From: Warburgia ugandensis
Taxonomy: Eukaryota; Streptophyta; Magnoliopsida; Canellales; Canellaceae
Reading direction: 5' to 3'
DNA: 64,000 bases
Assembly: GCA_035236585.1 (NCBI GenBank)
Contig: CP141137.1
Location: 49,064,057-49,128,056, forward strand
Both the position numbers and the translations under genes were made by a program. Positions 10,793 to 23,948 of the stretch are shown here, one piece after another (the first letter of the stretch is position 1; the number at the start of each line of letters is the position of its first letter). The notes beneath the pieces were generated by a model, which saw only the letters and a list, made by a program, of their open reading frames with translations, was not told the origin of the DNA and searched no databases.

Positions 10793-12340
10793 TTTTTCTA
10801 TTTGAATGGTAGATACATAGACACTAGTGTACAGCCTTGAAGCCCACCTAGGTGACAGACTCCTTGATGCATGAACATTACAAGGTTTTGGTGCGCTTGA
10901 GAAGTTCTTCAATAAAAACAAAATTTTGAGGTTTTGGAGCTTGTTTGATTCAAATCATAGCATGGCCATGAGGAACCCATAGACGAAAAAGGCCAAAGAA
11001 GCAGAAATTGGATAATTGATTTGTTCAATATTGCAACTAGAGTTGTCATTGTGGAGAGAAATAGGTTGAAAAGAAAAAAGTACTAGGTATGCTTATTTTG
11101 GCTAGTAACTAGATGGCAGGTGGTATTCTAGGATTTGATTGGTATTAACTAGCATTTGATTGGAACTATGCACTACCAAAATATTGGCTGGTATAGAATG
11201 GTATTGATAGCACTGCCCTCTATAAAAATAGGGACCCCCTATTTTTTTGTAATGGCAAAGAAACTTTTGAGGAGAGTTACAATAGAAAAGAAGAGTTTAT
11301 GAAGCATCTTCTGTTGGTTACTAGTGGCAAGTGGTGAATTGCCTTTAATTTGACTGAACATTAGGGTGTGTGAGTGTGGTGTAGTAGCACAAAAGTGAGC
11401 CCTCAATCATGATAGTCAAAAGTTCAAGAGTCTAAAACGAGAGTGTGCAAGTGAGTGTGTGAGTCCATCATTCCAAAAAATAAAAAAATCAACTTGTTAT
11501 TAATAGAACCTACGAATTGAAGCAAGAAAGCAAAGATAGCATAAGAGGAGAGAGCATGTGTAGGATAGTTTCTAGGAAGAGAGAAAAACTTGAAGTGGAG
11601 AAACAAATAATAATTATTGAGCATGTATAAGTACACTTTCTTTAAAGTATTGTAAATAACTTTTGAAGACCCATCTCGATCTGCAATTAAGTGGGTTTCA
11701 ATCTATCAGCATCACAATAGAAGGAAATTCAAGACCATTTAAAAAACTTGTATTAAAAAAGAGGAGAATGTCTCATTTTATAGAATATGAGTTGTCTATT
11801 TTCTCACCAAATGGCTCTTCACTAGGTGACCCTTCAACTTGGTAGTTATTCAATTACTTAATATGTCCCTTCAATTGAATTTTAAGAAACATTCTTTTCT
11901 TTTGATAACTCTAATTTGAAATAAAAACTTTTAATTTTAATGTATTCAATTAACACTACAAAAATCCAATCATATGTCCCCTAGTTCTTAAGTCCCAAAA
12001 TTTTAATGTACTGAAAACCACAAAAAATAAGGAAACCCTAAATTATGTTAAGAACCCACAATTTGAGCCTAAAAATCTTGTTTACTTTTATCATATTTTA
12101 GCTAGGTTGAGTAGTTAAGAATAAATATGTCCAATGAGGATGCAAGGTTTATTACCATTTATGTGTCATTATCAAAATTAAAAAGAGCACATTTTATAAG
12201 ATACTTAATCTTCCAATCATCGTATTTTGGGGCTCCTAGATATGGAAGTCAACCAAACGATGAGTAGACTAGATCAATTGAACATATGGCACATTATGTT
12301 AAGTGGGGTTCAGTAATTGCACAGGAGTTTGGTGTGTTCT
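10793..12340. other. Intergenic DNA, no feature recognised
   Basis: AT-rich, with many stops in all frames. The 11424-11636 and 11663-11845 open frames have no recognisable domain and no supporting signals. Confidence 0.5.
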
Positions 12341-13183
12341 TCATCATCATTAAAGACTTATCCTGATTAGGGGTTGGGTACATGAATTTTGTTCCTCCAT
12401 TCCCCTTTACCAAGTGTTATAGCTTCATTTAGTCCAAAAGTTTTAAACTAAATCTTTCCTCACCACTTCTATCTATGTCCTTTCGAGCCTTGCCCTTGCT
12501 CTTTTAGTGCCATTGACTTGGATCAACTCACTCTTTCTTACTAGTATTGTTTTCAGTCTTTCTTGGACATTTCCAAACCATCTAAGTCTATCCCTCCCTC
12601 ATTTTGTTATTTATTAATGTTACTCTTAAGTTTCCTAAATGTTTTTATTTCTAATTCGACTACAATTATCTATGCACATGATGTTCCTTAACTGCCCAAG
12701 ACTTTGATCCATAGAGCATGGCCATCCTTACTACTATCCTATATAATTTTTCTTTCACTTTGAGTGGCACATGCTCATCAAACAAAACTACAAAGGCATA
12801 TCTCCATTTATTCCATCCCACTTCGCTCTTATGAATTATCGATCTCAATTATCAAAACTAGTGTTTTTGGGGGACTTATTAGTTATCAATCTTTATTAGT
12901 GCTTCACTCCCACTCCTCTCTTTGCTAAAAATGAATATCATGTACTTTATCTTAGTTCAGCCAACTTTAAATTCTTTAGACTTTATAGCATCTCTCTACA
13001 ACTCTAGCTTTGTGTTTATGCTCTCCCTTATCTTGTCAATCAAAACTATGTCATCTATAAATAATATGCATTATCAAATCTCCTCGTGAAACTATTTTGT
13101 TAAATCATCCATAACTAATGTAAAAAAGTATAGGCTCCATACTACTACTTAGTGCAATTTTATATTGTTTGGGAAGTTATCAG
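12341..13183 (-). pseudogene. RTE LINE copy C, 3' half (RT thumb and C-terminal region)
   Basis: The minus-strand 3' end is marked by a TCATCATCAT tract (12341-12350), the complement of the ATGATGATG tail typical of RTE LINEs. Reading inward, 12848-12666 gives EVGWNKWRYAFVVLFDEHVP, then LYGSKSWAVKEHH, which matches copies B and D. The segment 12870-13180 covers the region after the YADD box. Stops and shifts are frequent. It is interrupted at 13183 by a solo LTR and resumes at 17582. Confidence 0.8.
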
Positions 13184-13589
13184 TGTGACGACCCAGGTTT
13201 TTTAAACACATTTTATAATATATTTTTCAAAGGCAAGGGCGTCCCCTTAGTAAAAAAAATTCGCAAAACAAAGCAGCGAAAATTCTTTTATTTTAAAACT
13301 TGTTTTGAAAACCCAAGTCACCACTTCATACATAACATAAGTACAATTTGTGTACAAAATAAAATTCCATTGAAGGAATATGATTTTATTAAGCTTCCAG
13401 GATCCATCCAGTGGTTCACAGTACACAACCCATTGTATCCTTACAATACTTGTCCAAATTCACAATTCAAATTACAAAGTTTTAAATACAATACATGCTC
13501 TCAATACAATGTTTCAAGGGATATACCCTTATTACTTATTCTTTAATAGTTCTTCAAGTCTTGAGCTCCTAAGTCTCTTTCTCTGTATC

Positions 13590-13627
13590 TAAGATATTGT
13601 AAACATTCGAATATTTACAATATCTCA
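13590..13627 (-). other. Conserved LTR hairpin (TGAGATATTGTAAA / TTTACAATATCTTA)
   Basis: A 14-bp stem with one G-T pair and a loop of about 10 bases lies beside AGCAAGTTATGCTTGG. It is the minus-strand counterpart of the hairpins at 37636 and 46376. Confidence 0.85.
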
Positions 13628-16600
13628 GCAAGTTATGCTTGGTAGGGGATAAGAATGTAAGTTATTGGCAGTAAAATCTCAATATTCAACTATCCCATAA
13701 TTCATTCTATGATAAACACATTCACAGACCACTATTATTGATATAAACATCTCATTTCCTTATCATTTGTGTTCACCTTTATACATACATATTATATAAG
13801 AACAAATCCGTTAAAATTGTAAAAAAATCAATAATCATTTCCATACAAAACTGATAAACTCCTTTCATTATAGGAGATTTGTATCTCAGCCAGTTACTAT
13901 ACTTGGGTTTTCCCTTATTGGAAAAAATATTGGTAATTTACAATTACCTAGCATTTCATCATGTTATCCCTTAAGGCATTTCACTATGCCAATTTTATAT
14001 GCATCATAATGCAAAATAATCAAGGGCTACTATGCTTGCAGTCTGATCCATACAATGCGCCCGGATAACTGTTCAATAATCCACTTATACCATTCTCAGT
14101 GGAAATTACAATATCCATGTCCATATGGGAGGACCATGGCTATCACAGTGGTGGCCTTCCCATAATTGCCCCATCCGACTTTTAGCCTTTCTTAGGCTTG
14201 GTATTCAATTTCATCAAGTTTCAGAGAGTGGGTGGCTAAACCCTCTTAACTCTCCTAGCATAGCATCCCCAGGCCTATGCTTGTTTAAAACAAAACCACA
14301 AGCCTCCAAGCTTGTATGTAAAATAATACTTAAACATATCAGACTATCTATTTGTTTATCTAGGGCTGAAATATTTTCTACTTTCCTATTCACTTAGGAT
14401 TGTTCTCAATTCTCAACTTAACCATTTAATACTTATTTTCCTCATCATTTGGTTGGATCATATTTCAATTTGAGGTATTTACCTTAATATATTGGTATTA
14501 TACATGTCAATACTTCAAAACATAAGATCATGTATTAGAAATGTATCTTCATGTAAAGGCATTCTTAATAATCCACCTACCTTAATAAGGTATTCTTACT
14601 CCTTGAAATCTATCATAGTCTCGATCAATATATATATATCTGTCAAATCATATGTATAATGTCATTTTTCTAATCAAGGGTACATACTACATGGTCTTTT
14701 GATCATCCTTATGTAGGATAATCTGAATCTTTCTTCCTTGAATAACATATATCCATGGGTTTAGTATTATCTAGACAAGTACTATCTATATCATATATAA
14801 ATAATTTAATCTACATTGGTGTCTCATTTTTTCTTATTGTTTTTTATCATACAGGATCTCATCTTGTTTGATCATCCTTATCTTACTTACTATTTTTATT
14901 AGGGTTAGATAATTTGCTATCTTTTTATGTTCTTATTATTATTCAACCAGTTAGTGTCTTACTTGGTTGAAGATGATTTATTTCTTCCTATTACTAGACA
15001 ACTCCTTCTTATTTCAGGATGACTAGTACTTACCAGTTAAAGTCTGCTCAAAAAGTGGTTAATACAACCCTCATGTAAGGAGGCGTTTAGACCTCTCTTA
15101 CGTCAACGGGAGGTGAGGGAAAAGCACTTGGCTCTTGTATACCCCCTATAACCACAATGTTCAAAGTCTACTGGAGTGGTACTAGCTCAACCTTTGATAA
15201 GGTTCCTATGAGTTCTTAACCTTAAGCCCCTTCTCTAATTGATTTTAATTAATTTCCATGGATATACACAATGTCATCCATGGATGTTCATTATTTTCCT
15301 ACTTTGGGCTAAGGAAATGATAAATCATTCCTTATATTGTCCTACTAACTATAGCCCTTATTAAGTCAAAATCATTCATTCATCTTTAGTTGTCCATGAA
15401 TCTCTATATTTCATTAGTTTACATTTTTGGTGATTTATGCTCATTATATCTTAACAACTACTTAACAATTGAATATAATGTGATAATAATTAAATTTTAA
15501 ACTTTAAAGCATAAATCGAATATACGTTTAACAACCATATACTAACATTCTTCCTATGAATGTAACTTAAGCTAGTGAAATAAAACTAACATGATCCAAA
15601 GTTATGAAACCATAAAATTGTACTTCTATCATAATGGAATCATATTTAAATCTCTAATTCACACTAACATGATCCTAAGATAAGCAAATCTATTAATAAA
15701 CTACTCATTTAGGGCATATCATACTAAAATTTAAAGATTACACTATCATGCTTTCTAACTTAGAACATCAAGCACATTTACACTTCTATATCCAATAAAA
15801 GATAATTAAAATAATTATATTAAGATTATTATAAACCTTTAAATATGATCCAACCATTAGATCTTAGGTGTTTTCCTTTAAATCAAAGGTTTTAATTACC
15901 TTTAGGGTTTTTAATCCATCAAGATCTAAAAATCATATCTACTTGATTTTGTCACATTTCATCCATGATCTAACTAGATTCTATCATAATATCATCCATT
16001 TAATCCATCCCAAGGATATGATCATACTTGATCTCATTGATCAAGTGGGTCCCTTTGTATTTTTAGTGTTTTTCTATCATAAAGGGTAGATCCCCTAAGT
16101 TATCCCAGATCTATCAAAATTAACCATAGATATTACTTTATTACAGTATTATATCATCTTTAAAATAAATTTCCAAGATCTAATCACCTCAGATCTTGAA
16201 GATCTTAGAAATTGGATACTTATTTTCAAAATACAGAATAATTCAGGAATAATTTTTAGACATATTATTTTTCATTAGAAACTAAACATTACAAGCTTTT
16301 CATAGCTTCTTTCTGATCTCAATTTGGAGTTCATATGACTCCACAATTTAAATATGAAGTTTGCAGCCATTCCCAGGGTCCAGATTTGATCTGGGCCCAA
16401 CAGAATTAATCTCTCTCAATTGAGGATCCAAACCTTGTTAGATTTTCTTGAAAATTGTACCTTAGGAATTTTTTACCATTCTAGATCGATTGGAAAGCTC
16501 AGAATTCCCATCTAAGCTCTCTATCACCATGAATTGAAGGCTCTGGTATTTACTTTATTTTTACAAATTTTCATTCAAATTAAATTATAGAAAAATAAAA

Positions 16601-17000
16601 ATTACACTAAACCATAATAAATATGTATAAGAAGTAGTTGCACCTACCTAATTGGAGAAAAATTATATATTTGATGCCCAATTTGAGAGAATTACTGGTT
16701 GATGATAATATAGCCCGATTGTCCCCATTTTTGTGATTTTCTGTTGTTGAACCGTTGGATCTTGAAATTGATTTGGGGTTTTTGTATATACTGTAGTATA
16801 GGATGTTATGAATGGTGGAATTTATTATATTTTACCTGAAACAGAATGCGTAATTGAATTTAGGTCTCTTGTTCCACTTAGAAAGAGGAGATAGAAATAA
16901 GGAAAATAGAGATTGGGGAGGGATAAATGAGAATTTAGGGCTGAAACTCCAGGGAAGATTTGAAAATTTCGTGGGAAAGGTTGTGAAAATTTTTGGGACA

Positions 17001-17008
17001 TATTTATA
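17001..17008 (-). promoter_or_regulatory. LTR core promoter candidate, TATAAATA
   Basis: On the minus strand GGCTATAAATATG is followed by an AAAATTTTCACAA stretch. The 3' LTR of the full chromovirus has GCCTATAAATACC followed by a similar TTCACAAAATTC stretch at 43292-43340, so position and context agree across two families. Confidence 0.65.
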
Positions 17009-17581
17009 GCCAAATTTGAATTTTTTTATCATTTCTTTTGATAAGATATTTTATTACTTTAGAATTTTTTATTACAAGTGCATTCTCCATTACAATTTCC
17101 ACTACATTCTCCACTACCAGAAATAATGCATTGAGCAATTATTTTTTCTTCTAGAACGTTGGCCCACTTTGTGGGCCCCACTTTTTATGTAAAAAGACCT
17201 TTTTGCCCTTGTAACTCTAAAATTGGAGAAAAATAGGCATTATTTGTCCGAGCTTGGAATCAAGCGTACTTAGTGGCATTGGAATTGTATTTATGAGTAC
17301 ATTATGAATATTGAGGTCTTATTTCTTGGCTATGGGTAAAATTACCATTTTACCCTCAAATGGATATTATTATGGAATTTTCATTTTAACTCAGAATTGA
17401 ATGTACTTAATGTCGTTTCGATCAGTTTTCCAAGTACATCCATAATTTTTTATATTTTAATTCATAATATAATCTCTATTATAGAGAATTTTCAACAACC
17501 TAATATTCCAACCTAGAATTTTTTAAAATTCAAACTTTATTAATTTGCCTTAATAAGTTACAAAAATTCGGGGTCATTACA

Positions 17582-17684
17582 ATCAGTCTCTCTACTAATG
17601 GTCCTAACATTTGTTTTTGCTCCCTCATATATTTCCTTAATTAAACCTATATACCCTATGAAACCCTTTCTCCCCTAACACTCA
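17582..17684 (-). mobile_element. RTE LINE copy C, continuation after the solo LTR
   Basis: Starts with the right ATCAG duplication. It then aligns with about 25560-25660 of LINE copy B (for example 'ctccctcatatatttcc' against 'ctctctcatacatattt'). The homology stops near 17684, so the copy is 5'-truncated, as many LINE insertions are. Confidence 0.7.
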
Positions 17685-18507
17685 CCACACCAAGCCTCTA
17701 CAAACCCTTTCTCCATTGGCCACTTCTTTGCCCAGTGGTTGAAAGTAAAACATGGAGTGTGGGAAATCATTGTGAAAAGTTATTGCTGTCGTTTTTTCCT
17801 ATTTCTGCTAAATCTCAAAGTAATTAAATTTTTGCTAATGCTAAAGGCATTAACTGACTACAAAGAAAAGAACTAATTTTTCTCTTTTTCCCATTTCTGT
17901 TAAAGGCCAAAGTCATTAACTATTTGCAAAGAAAAGAACTTATTGTTCACAAGCTACAACCACCTCATTAGTGTACAAGTAACCTTTGAAGATTTACTTG
18001 TTTCATGGAAAAAATTTGGTGACAATATGATCCCTTATTAACCATGCCATCCATTTTCCTTTTATTTATTGTCTTTTGAAAAGCACCATGGCCACTCACT
18101 TTTATTTAGTGTTTTCGGGGCATTTAGGCAAAACAAAACAATTGCTCATCAATGCTAAAATGATTTTTCATTGACACGAAAAAAAAAAAAAAAAACTGAA
18201 GAATCATAGGTAGCTTAACATGATAGCTTCTTACAATTAGGGAATATGTATTCTGGGTAGATAAGCAGCGAGTTGAACCCACAACCTCTTCTTTGTAAGA
18301 CAATTCACTTGACTTTGTTACAAGGGAATTTGAAAGATATTGTCATGTGATGGGGAAAACATCTGGCAAAGCTACAAGCATAGTTGTAAAACTTGAGACT
18401 CTGCTTGAGAAACTCATTGCTTGAGAAACTCATTTTAGATCCCCGATTTAGCAATAAGTCCAATCCCTCAAAAACCAGCTTGTTGAAGTGAATTATTGCC
18501 CTCCATG

Positions 18508-18510
<3 letters not shown>
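17685..18510. other. Intergenic DNA, no feature recognised
   Basis: AT-rich, with a poly-A run at 18180-18196. No conserved coding or transposon motif is seen. Confidence 0.5.

Positions 18511-18573
<63 letters not shown>
18511..18573. repeat. (CA)n microsatellite
   Basis: About 31 CA dinucleotides, followed by a short CACT-rich stretch. Open frames through it on both strands are low-complexity artefacts. Confidence 0.98.
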
Positions 18574-18577
<4 letters not shown>

Positions 18578-21500
18578 TCACTAATATAACTTTAGTGAGG
18601 TTTAGATTTTTGAAGATCCAAATCATTTACAATGTTGCCCTTGACTTATATATTTCAAGCTCTAAAATTTTTGTCCACTGGATGATCCTAGCCACTATTT
18701 TCTTGAGGTTTAAAATGAACAATTAAAAGTTTCATCCTCTATTTTATAATAAAACATCGCTGACTAAGATCATCCACAAGATGAGTATTTGGAAACATGG
18801 ACTGTGTAGGATAAGGAAAACATTATGATCGATTTATATCTTCATGAATCTATGCCCACCTAGAGTTATGGACATCCCCACCATAAGGCTAATGAGTGAA
18901 AAATGGAGGCTGAACAAAGACCTCTCGAACCACAAGAACGTATTATAATCTACTTCCCTAACAATTAAAATTTGAATAGAATAGAAATTTAAAATATATA
19001 CAAAAAGAAAAAAATCATTAAAATTGCAGCTCAAGTTTTTTCAAGTCACTAATAAGTCGCTTTCTTGTTAACTTGACATGCCTAAGTTTCAAGTTGAGTT
19101 TAGCTTCTGTGTTTTTAAACTATGGCTAATGGATTATGGAAAATGATTTTCTTTTCTCCATCAAAAGTATTTGAAATACCAACTAGAGTTGAAAAACTCC
19201 AAACTCAACTTGATTGGAAAGTGAGATGAGTCAGCATACTTCCAAGCAACTCTGTGGCGACTATAAAAGCTCAGGCTGAATTTTGTTCTACATTTTCTTT
19301 CTTATAAATTTTTGCTTCTATGCAAATGTTAACTACTAGGCAGGTTGTTTAGGATGTGTAATTATAGTTTGAGGAATCACATGCTAAATCCTAACCTAAT
19401 TTAAATGGTTTTGTTATGGTGTGAGTTGACTTGTCTATGACTTGATTTGCTATAGAGTCAAGTAACCTAGACATTTTAGAACTATATGTACAAAACCCTT
19501 TGAATTATTAGATATATACTAATTCATTAGAGGAAAATTTGTTTTAAGGAGGGAGAAATTTCTTAAACCTATACTATTATACTAAGGTACTCCTATTTAA
19601 GGGAAGGCTTTGATCCATTTAGGTAGTTTAAGAGTTTCCAAAGATAGTCAAATCAGCATGTTATCATATGTGTAATTCAATTCTTTCTCATTTTATATTC
19701 TCTACCTCATAGATTCATCTCTCACATAGGAGAATTAAAATCAATTCAAATGGGAGAAACAAAATTGGTTATGATACCTCCTTAGTCGGTTATGGTAACT
19801 GAAAAATAGGGAAAATATAGCGGACATCTTTATCTCCCAAACTTAGAGAAAAGAGGATATAGATTTTGAGAGATAAATTAATATGTTCCTGTTCTATCCC
19901 TAACTTGAATCTTCTATCCTAGTTTTCTTAAACCACTCTACCTATTTCTCTATCTAATGGCTATTTAATCCTTTCTCTATTCTCTTCAATCTTTCTTTCT
20001 TTAACCATTAGAAGGTTTAGTACATTAGCAAAGACTAGAATCCAGATCTTATTGTATCAATTGGAGATTAAGTTTCTTAAAAAAGAAAGGGTTGTTTTGG
20101 TTTGTGAGTGTCATATTAGTACTTTAGATTGTCAATTAATGATTGCTTTGTGTTCCTTCAATAGTCTTTGATTATGACATGAATATCACAAGCGTCTTTC
20201 TTCTTTGTGCATGCATGTAGATCAGTTAGCCTCACTTCTTTTGTCTATGTGCCTATGGGTCATACAGAGAGTTGCATGTGGCGATAAAGTCAAGTGGAAC
20301 CAGATAGTTTGCTGAAAATCCAATAGTTTTTTACAATTGGATATGGTTTGGAGTAAAGGTCAACGATAGACTGTTTTAAAAATTTTACTTAATTGTGGAA
20401 ATTCTTATTTTTTGTTATTCTGTTGTGCTTCCTTCTTCTCTCCTATGTGTTCAATTGTCTTTCTTGATACCCAAAAACCTCTCTTATATCTCTCCTTTAA
20501 TTGAAGATAAGTGTAACTTTCTAAATATGGTTTGAGTTAAGGTTTTAAAAAATATATAGATTATTATGCAAAATTTTATTTTACTGCTTATTTTTCTGAT
20601 ATTTTCGTTTTCATCTGTGGAACTTAAATATCTCCCATAATATATTCAAGTATGCCTTGTCCCTTCCCACCACGCCCGTGTGGACGTGCCTTTTCACTAG
20701 TGATACATCCATATCAAGGTTAGCAAATAATTGAACAAGTAACCCCACGTGGACTTATCAACTTAGCAGTACATAACTCCACCTATAGCACTGCTGACCA
20801 GCTAAGATTATGTTCTCCTTTCCTATAAGAGAAATGATAAATAGACGCTACAAATGATAGCTATTATGTAGCATTTTTAATAAGCCTGTCTTTGCAAGAT
20901 GTGACTCATCCAGGTGATTGCTCCACCCTCGGGCATCTAAACAGACACAAAAGCATGTGGATTTCATAAATTCTAGCATCTGAAAGGTTGTAACTGAATG
21001 CAGACGACTAGAAACTTTGGTAAACAATGGTGATACTAGAACCATCTCAGTTATTAGATATCTAAAGTGGAGCAATCATATGAGTGAGCATGATCATGCA
21101 AAGATAGATTCCAAATTCATGGTACACAGATGTCATCATATAGAGCGTCTATTTAGCTCTTCCATTTGCATAATAAAAAGCCTTATTGCATTAAAAATTT
21201 TCGTACCTTGCAATTTACTCCATTATAAATGAGGAAGCGAGCCATACCTAAGCCAAAAAAGGTGAAATGGTTTGAATAGCTGACAGTAACATCCTTTAAC
21301 TTCCAACCATATCTCTATAGATTAAAAGGGAAAAATGTCGCCTTCATCAGCTGCCTCTGAATCTCAGATGCTTAAAGAGCCGCATATCAGTGGGCAGGTT
21401 GTTTGTCCTTAAATACGTTTATTTTTACTAAAGCTATCTACGTAGTCCAGCATAAGTTGGTCACAAGCATGATGGTACCTCTTTTGGTGGAAAGTTCACG

Positions 21501-21761
21501 GTGGTACTTTTTCTTTATTGAAAATTGGATACACACACGCACATATAGGTTCTAGGTAATTTGTTTATGACCCTTTGGCATACCAAAAGAAAAAGAAAAA
21601 TAAAAATTGATCGTTATCTTAGGATATGCAAGGAAATTTCATCCAAGGCAGAAAGAGAATTCTGTCTTTGGTACAAAAAATGACATCTACTAGAAATTTC
21701 TAAGGCCTTTATTTATGGGCCTCTCATGGTAAGAAAGATTTCCTTTTACATTGTTTATTTT
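18574..21761. other. Intergenic DNA, no gene recognised
   Basis: About 3.2 kb of AT-rich sequence without identifiable transposon ends or protein motifs. The frames at 18834-19034, 20848-21075 and 21017-21232 are short, overlap each other on opposite strands in part, and show no domain. Confidence 0.5.
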
Positions 21762-21886
21762 AGAATCATAAGTAGGCAAAAAATGAAGGCCTTTGCATTT
21801 CTTAATAGATGTGAGTTTTGATATCAAGGATATCTTATTGAGGCTAAATCACATAAATGTTTAGATCCAAGAAAAAATACAATGGA

Positions 21887-21969
<83 letters not shown>

Positions 21970-22336
21970 CTACAATGTTTTGGAAACCATGAAGAGACCA
22001 TATATGGTACATACTTCTTTTTGCCCAATTAGACCCATATTTTTTGAAGATCAAGACCATTCATAATGTTGGCCATCACTTAGATGTTTCATTTTTAGAA
22101 TGATAAGCTACTAGCAATGAAGGCTTTAGATTTTTAATAGATGTGAGTTTTGGTACTAGGAATATATGATTGAGGCCAAATTACATAAATGTCTTGGATC
22201 TAAGAAAAAAAAAATGAAAAGGGCTATGAACCTTATTTTTCTTTAATATATAATACAACAATTTGTAAGTTAAAAATTTGAGCTTGACAATATGTACATA
22301 CACACATAGATGGAGAGAGATGCTACAAGGTTCTTC

Positions 22337-22338
<2 letters not shown>
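21762..22338. repeat. Diverged local duplication, each copy ending in a GA array
   Basis: About 21762-21880 and 22097-22215 are related: AGAATCATAAG/AGAATGATAAG, AATAGATGTGAGTTTTG in both, and GAGGCTAAATCACATAAATG/GAGGCCAAATTACATAAATG. A long GA microsatellite follows each copy. Confidence 0.8.
21892..21967. repeat. (GA)n microsatellite 1
   Basis: About 38 uninterrupted GA units. The Arg-Glu and Leu-Ser frames across it are not genes. Confidence 0.98.

Positions 22339-22411
<73 letters not shown>
22339..22411. repeat. (GA)n microsatellite 2
   Basis: About 36 GA units directly abutting the left end of the solo copia LTR. Confidence 0.98.
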
Positions 22412-22412
<1 letters not shown>

Positions 22413-22413
<1 letters not shown>

Positions 22414-22722
22414 GTAAACCTAACTACCATATATTTATAGTAATAATAGTAAGAGAAAGTAATAGTTAACTATTAGGAACTTATCTCCAGCCATTAACAG
22501 TAGATTTGAAGTAAGGAGATCTTCTGATTCTATGCAATATCTGATAATAGAGAACAAAGTTGGTTAACTGCAAGAATCAGAGACCCCTTTATTTATAAAC
22601 TTTTATTATGGTTAATGGCTCCTTTCATCAAGAATAACTGCCATGAGCAATTGCTGCAGTTGCCACAATGTTACATTAGATTTTTGAATGTTAGAATGTT
22701 ATGGACCACATTAATACTAACA
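22413..22722 (-). mobile_element. Solo LTR of a Ty1/copia element, about 310 bp
   Basis: Its reverse complement (TGTTAGTATTAATGTGGTCC ... GGTTTACA) follows the 3' LTR of the copia element at 57557-57869 along its whole length. Shared runs include CTGATTCTTGCAG, AGAAGATCT/AAAAGATCT and TAATGGCTGGAG. Both are about 310 bp and no internal copia sequence flanks this one. I found no convincing 5-bp target duplication (right flank ATTAG, left flank inside the GA array), perhaps because the GA array has since changed length. Confidence 0.8.
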
Positions 22723-23948
22723 ATTAGGCCTAGTTTTATTATGAAGTATGCGCCTTGCACCACTGTTGGGAAAGAGAATCAGTAAGAATAGATGCCTATG
22801 AGCATCCAAGAAGAAGACACTATCCCTAGAGCCTTTTTTTAGAAGATATGGGTCATTCATCATGTTCAGTGTGCATAAATTAACTAATGAGAAACAAATT
22901 CATTTAACTGGATGATCATATCCACTTGTTTTGGGTTTTTAAAAAATTAAGACAAACAGATTATTGAATTTTAACCTAAAGAAACATAGACTAAAACATT
23001 TAATGAACGTAAAATTTGATCTCTAGACTATCTAAGCCTTTCTAAACATGATGAATAACTTAGATCTACAAAACTTTATTATCATAAATAAAGAAAAACA
23101 GCGTCTCCTTCTTCGTATGGAAAACCTTAAAACGATAATACTTTTCGGGTACATATGTGCCATATGAACGCAATTGAATATCTTGCATATGAACAGAAAG
23201 TCAATCCCATTCCGGCTGATTTTACCTTGATTATATGGTCATTCCATTCGGTAGTCAAAAGGAAACGGAGACACGGAAGGAACCGACAAATGCTTGTTTA
23301 TGTTTCGCTTGCAAATGATAGACCCTGCAGTTTTTATCGGCCTTAAAGTTCATCTTGCAGATATTTGACAAGACATCCGTTCAGGACGAGAGCAATAAGG
23401 GGCACGTCGCTTGATGGGCTACAAGTTCAATTGTTAACGTCCATACATTTTCCTATATATGTAGCGTTAGAAAAGTTGTTGTTTGGTAGCCATCACTTAT
23501 TTATTTCAGCCTTTCACGTAAGATACATGGATAACAATAATGCAGTTTTGGTTAGTGACGTGTGTAGATATTAGAAACATAAGCGACTTCTTATATGAAA
23601 GAAGTGTTTTATATACAATACAAAACAATTTAATCAACATTAATAAGAGAAGGAAGTGAGGAAAGCTAGCTTGTGTTTCGATGTGCACGAGTTATTTACA
23701 AGTAAACTGAGAAAGACACTTCTTTTTCAGGTGGCGTGCTGGTTCTAATTATATGACACAGTTGGAAAGTTGGTAAACTTCTTTGAGACGTAATAAAGGA
23801 GGCCGGAAGTTGGTAAGATCTCGTACACATAATTAAGGAGACTGACAGAGGAGCCTTCTTTTATCAAAAGCCTTTGAGGAAACCTATTGATGTTCAGCCT
23901 TTGTCGTCATGTCCCTTCCCTTCAGGATTTATGTGATGGCCTTTGGAT

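Larger units (their letters stand above)
13184..17581 (-). mobile_element. Solo LTR of a Tekay/Del-like gypsy element (4,398 bp)
   Basis: The plus-strand ends are TGTGACGACCCAGG and GGGGTCATTACA. ATCAG is duplicated at 13179-13183 and 17582-17586, and LINE copy C continues across the two sides. The first 70 bases are the inverse of the 3' end of the full chromovirus LTR (...GCCTTTGAAAAATAT...ACCCAGGTCATCACA, 38050-38115), so this LTR lies on the minus strand and belongs to a related family. It carries the hairpin block (13590), a TATAAATA box (17008-17001) and a splice-donor-like TAG|GTAGGTGC (16650-16641). It has no internal coding region. Confidence 0.92.

Noticed and set aside
18305..18726. 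Cys-Val and Thr-His repeat frames on both strands
   Set aside because: Product of the (CA)n microsatellite.
21824..22066. Arg-Glu and Ser-Leu repeat frames
   Set aside because: Product of the (GA)n microsatellite.
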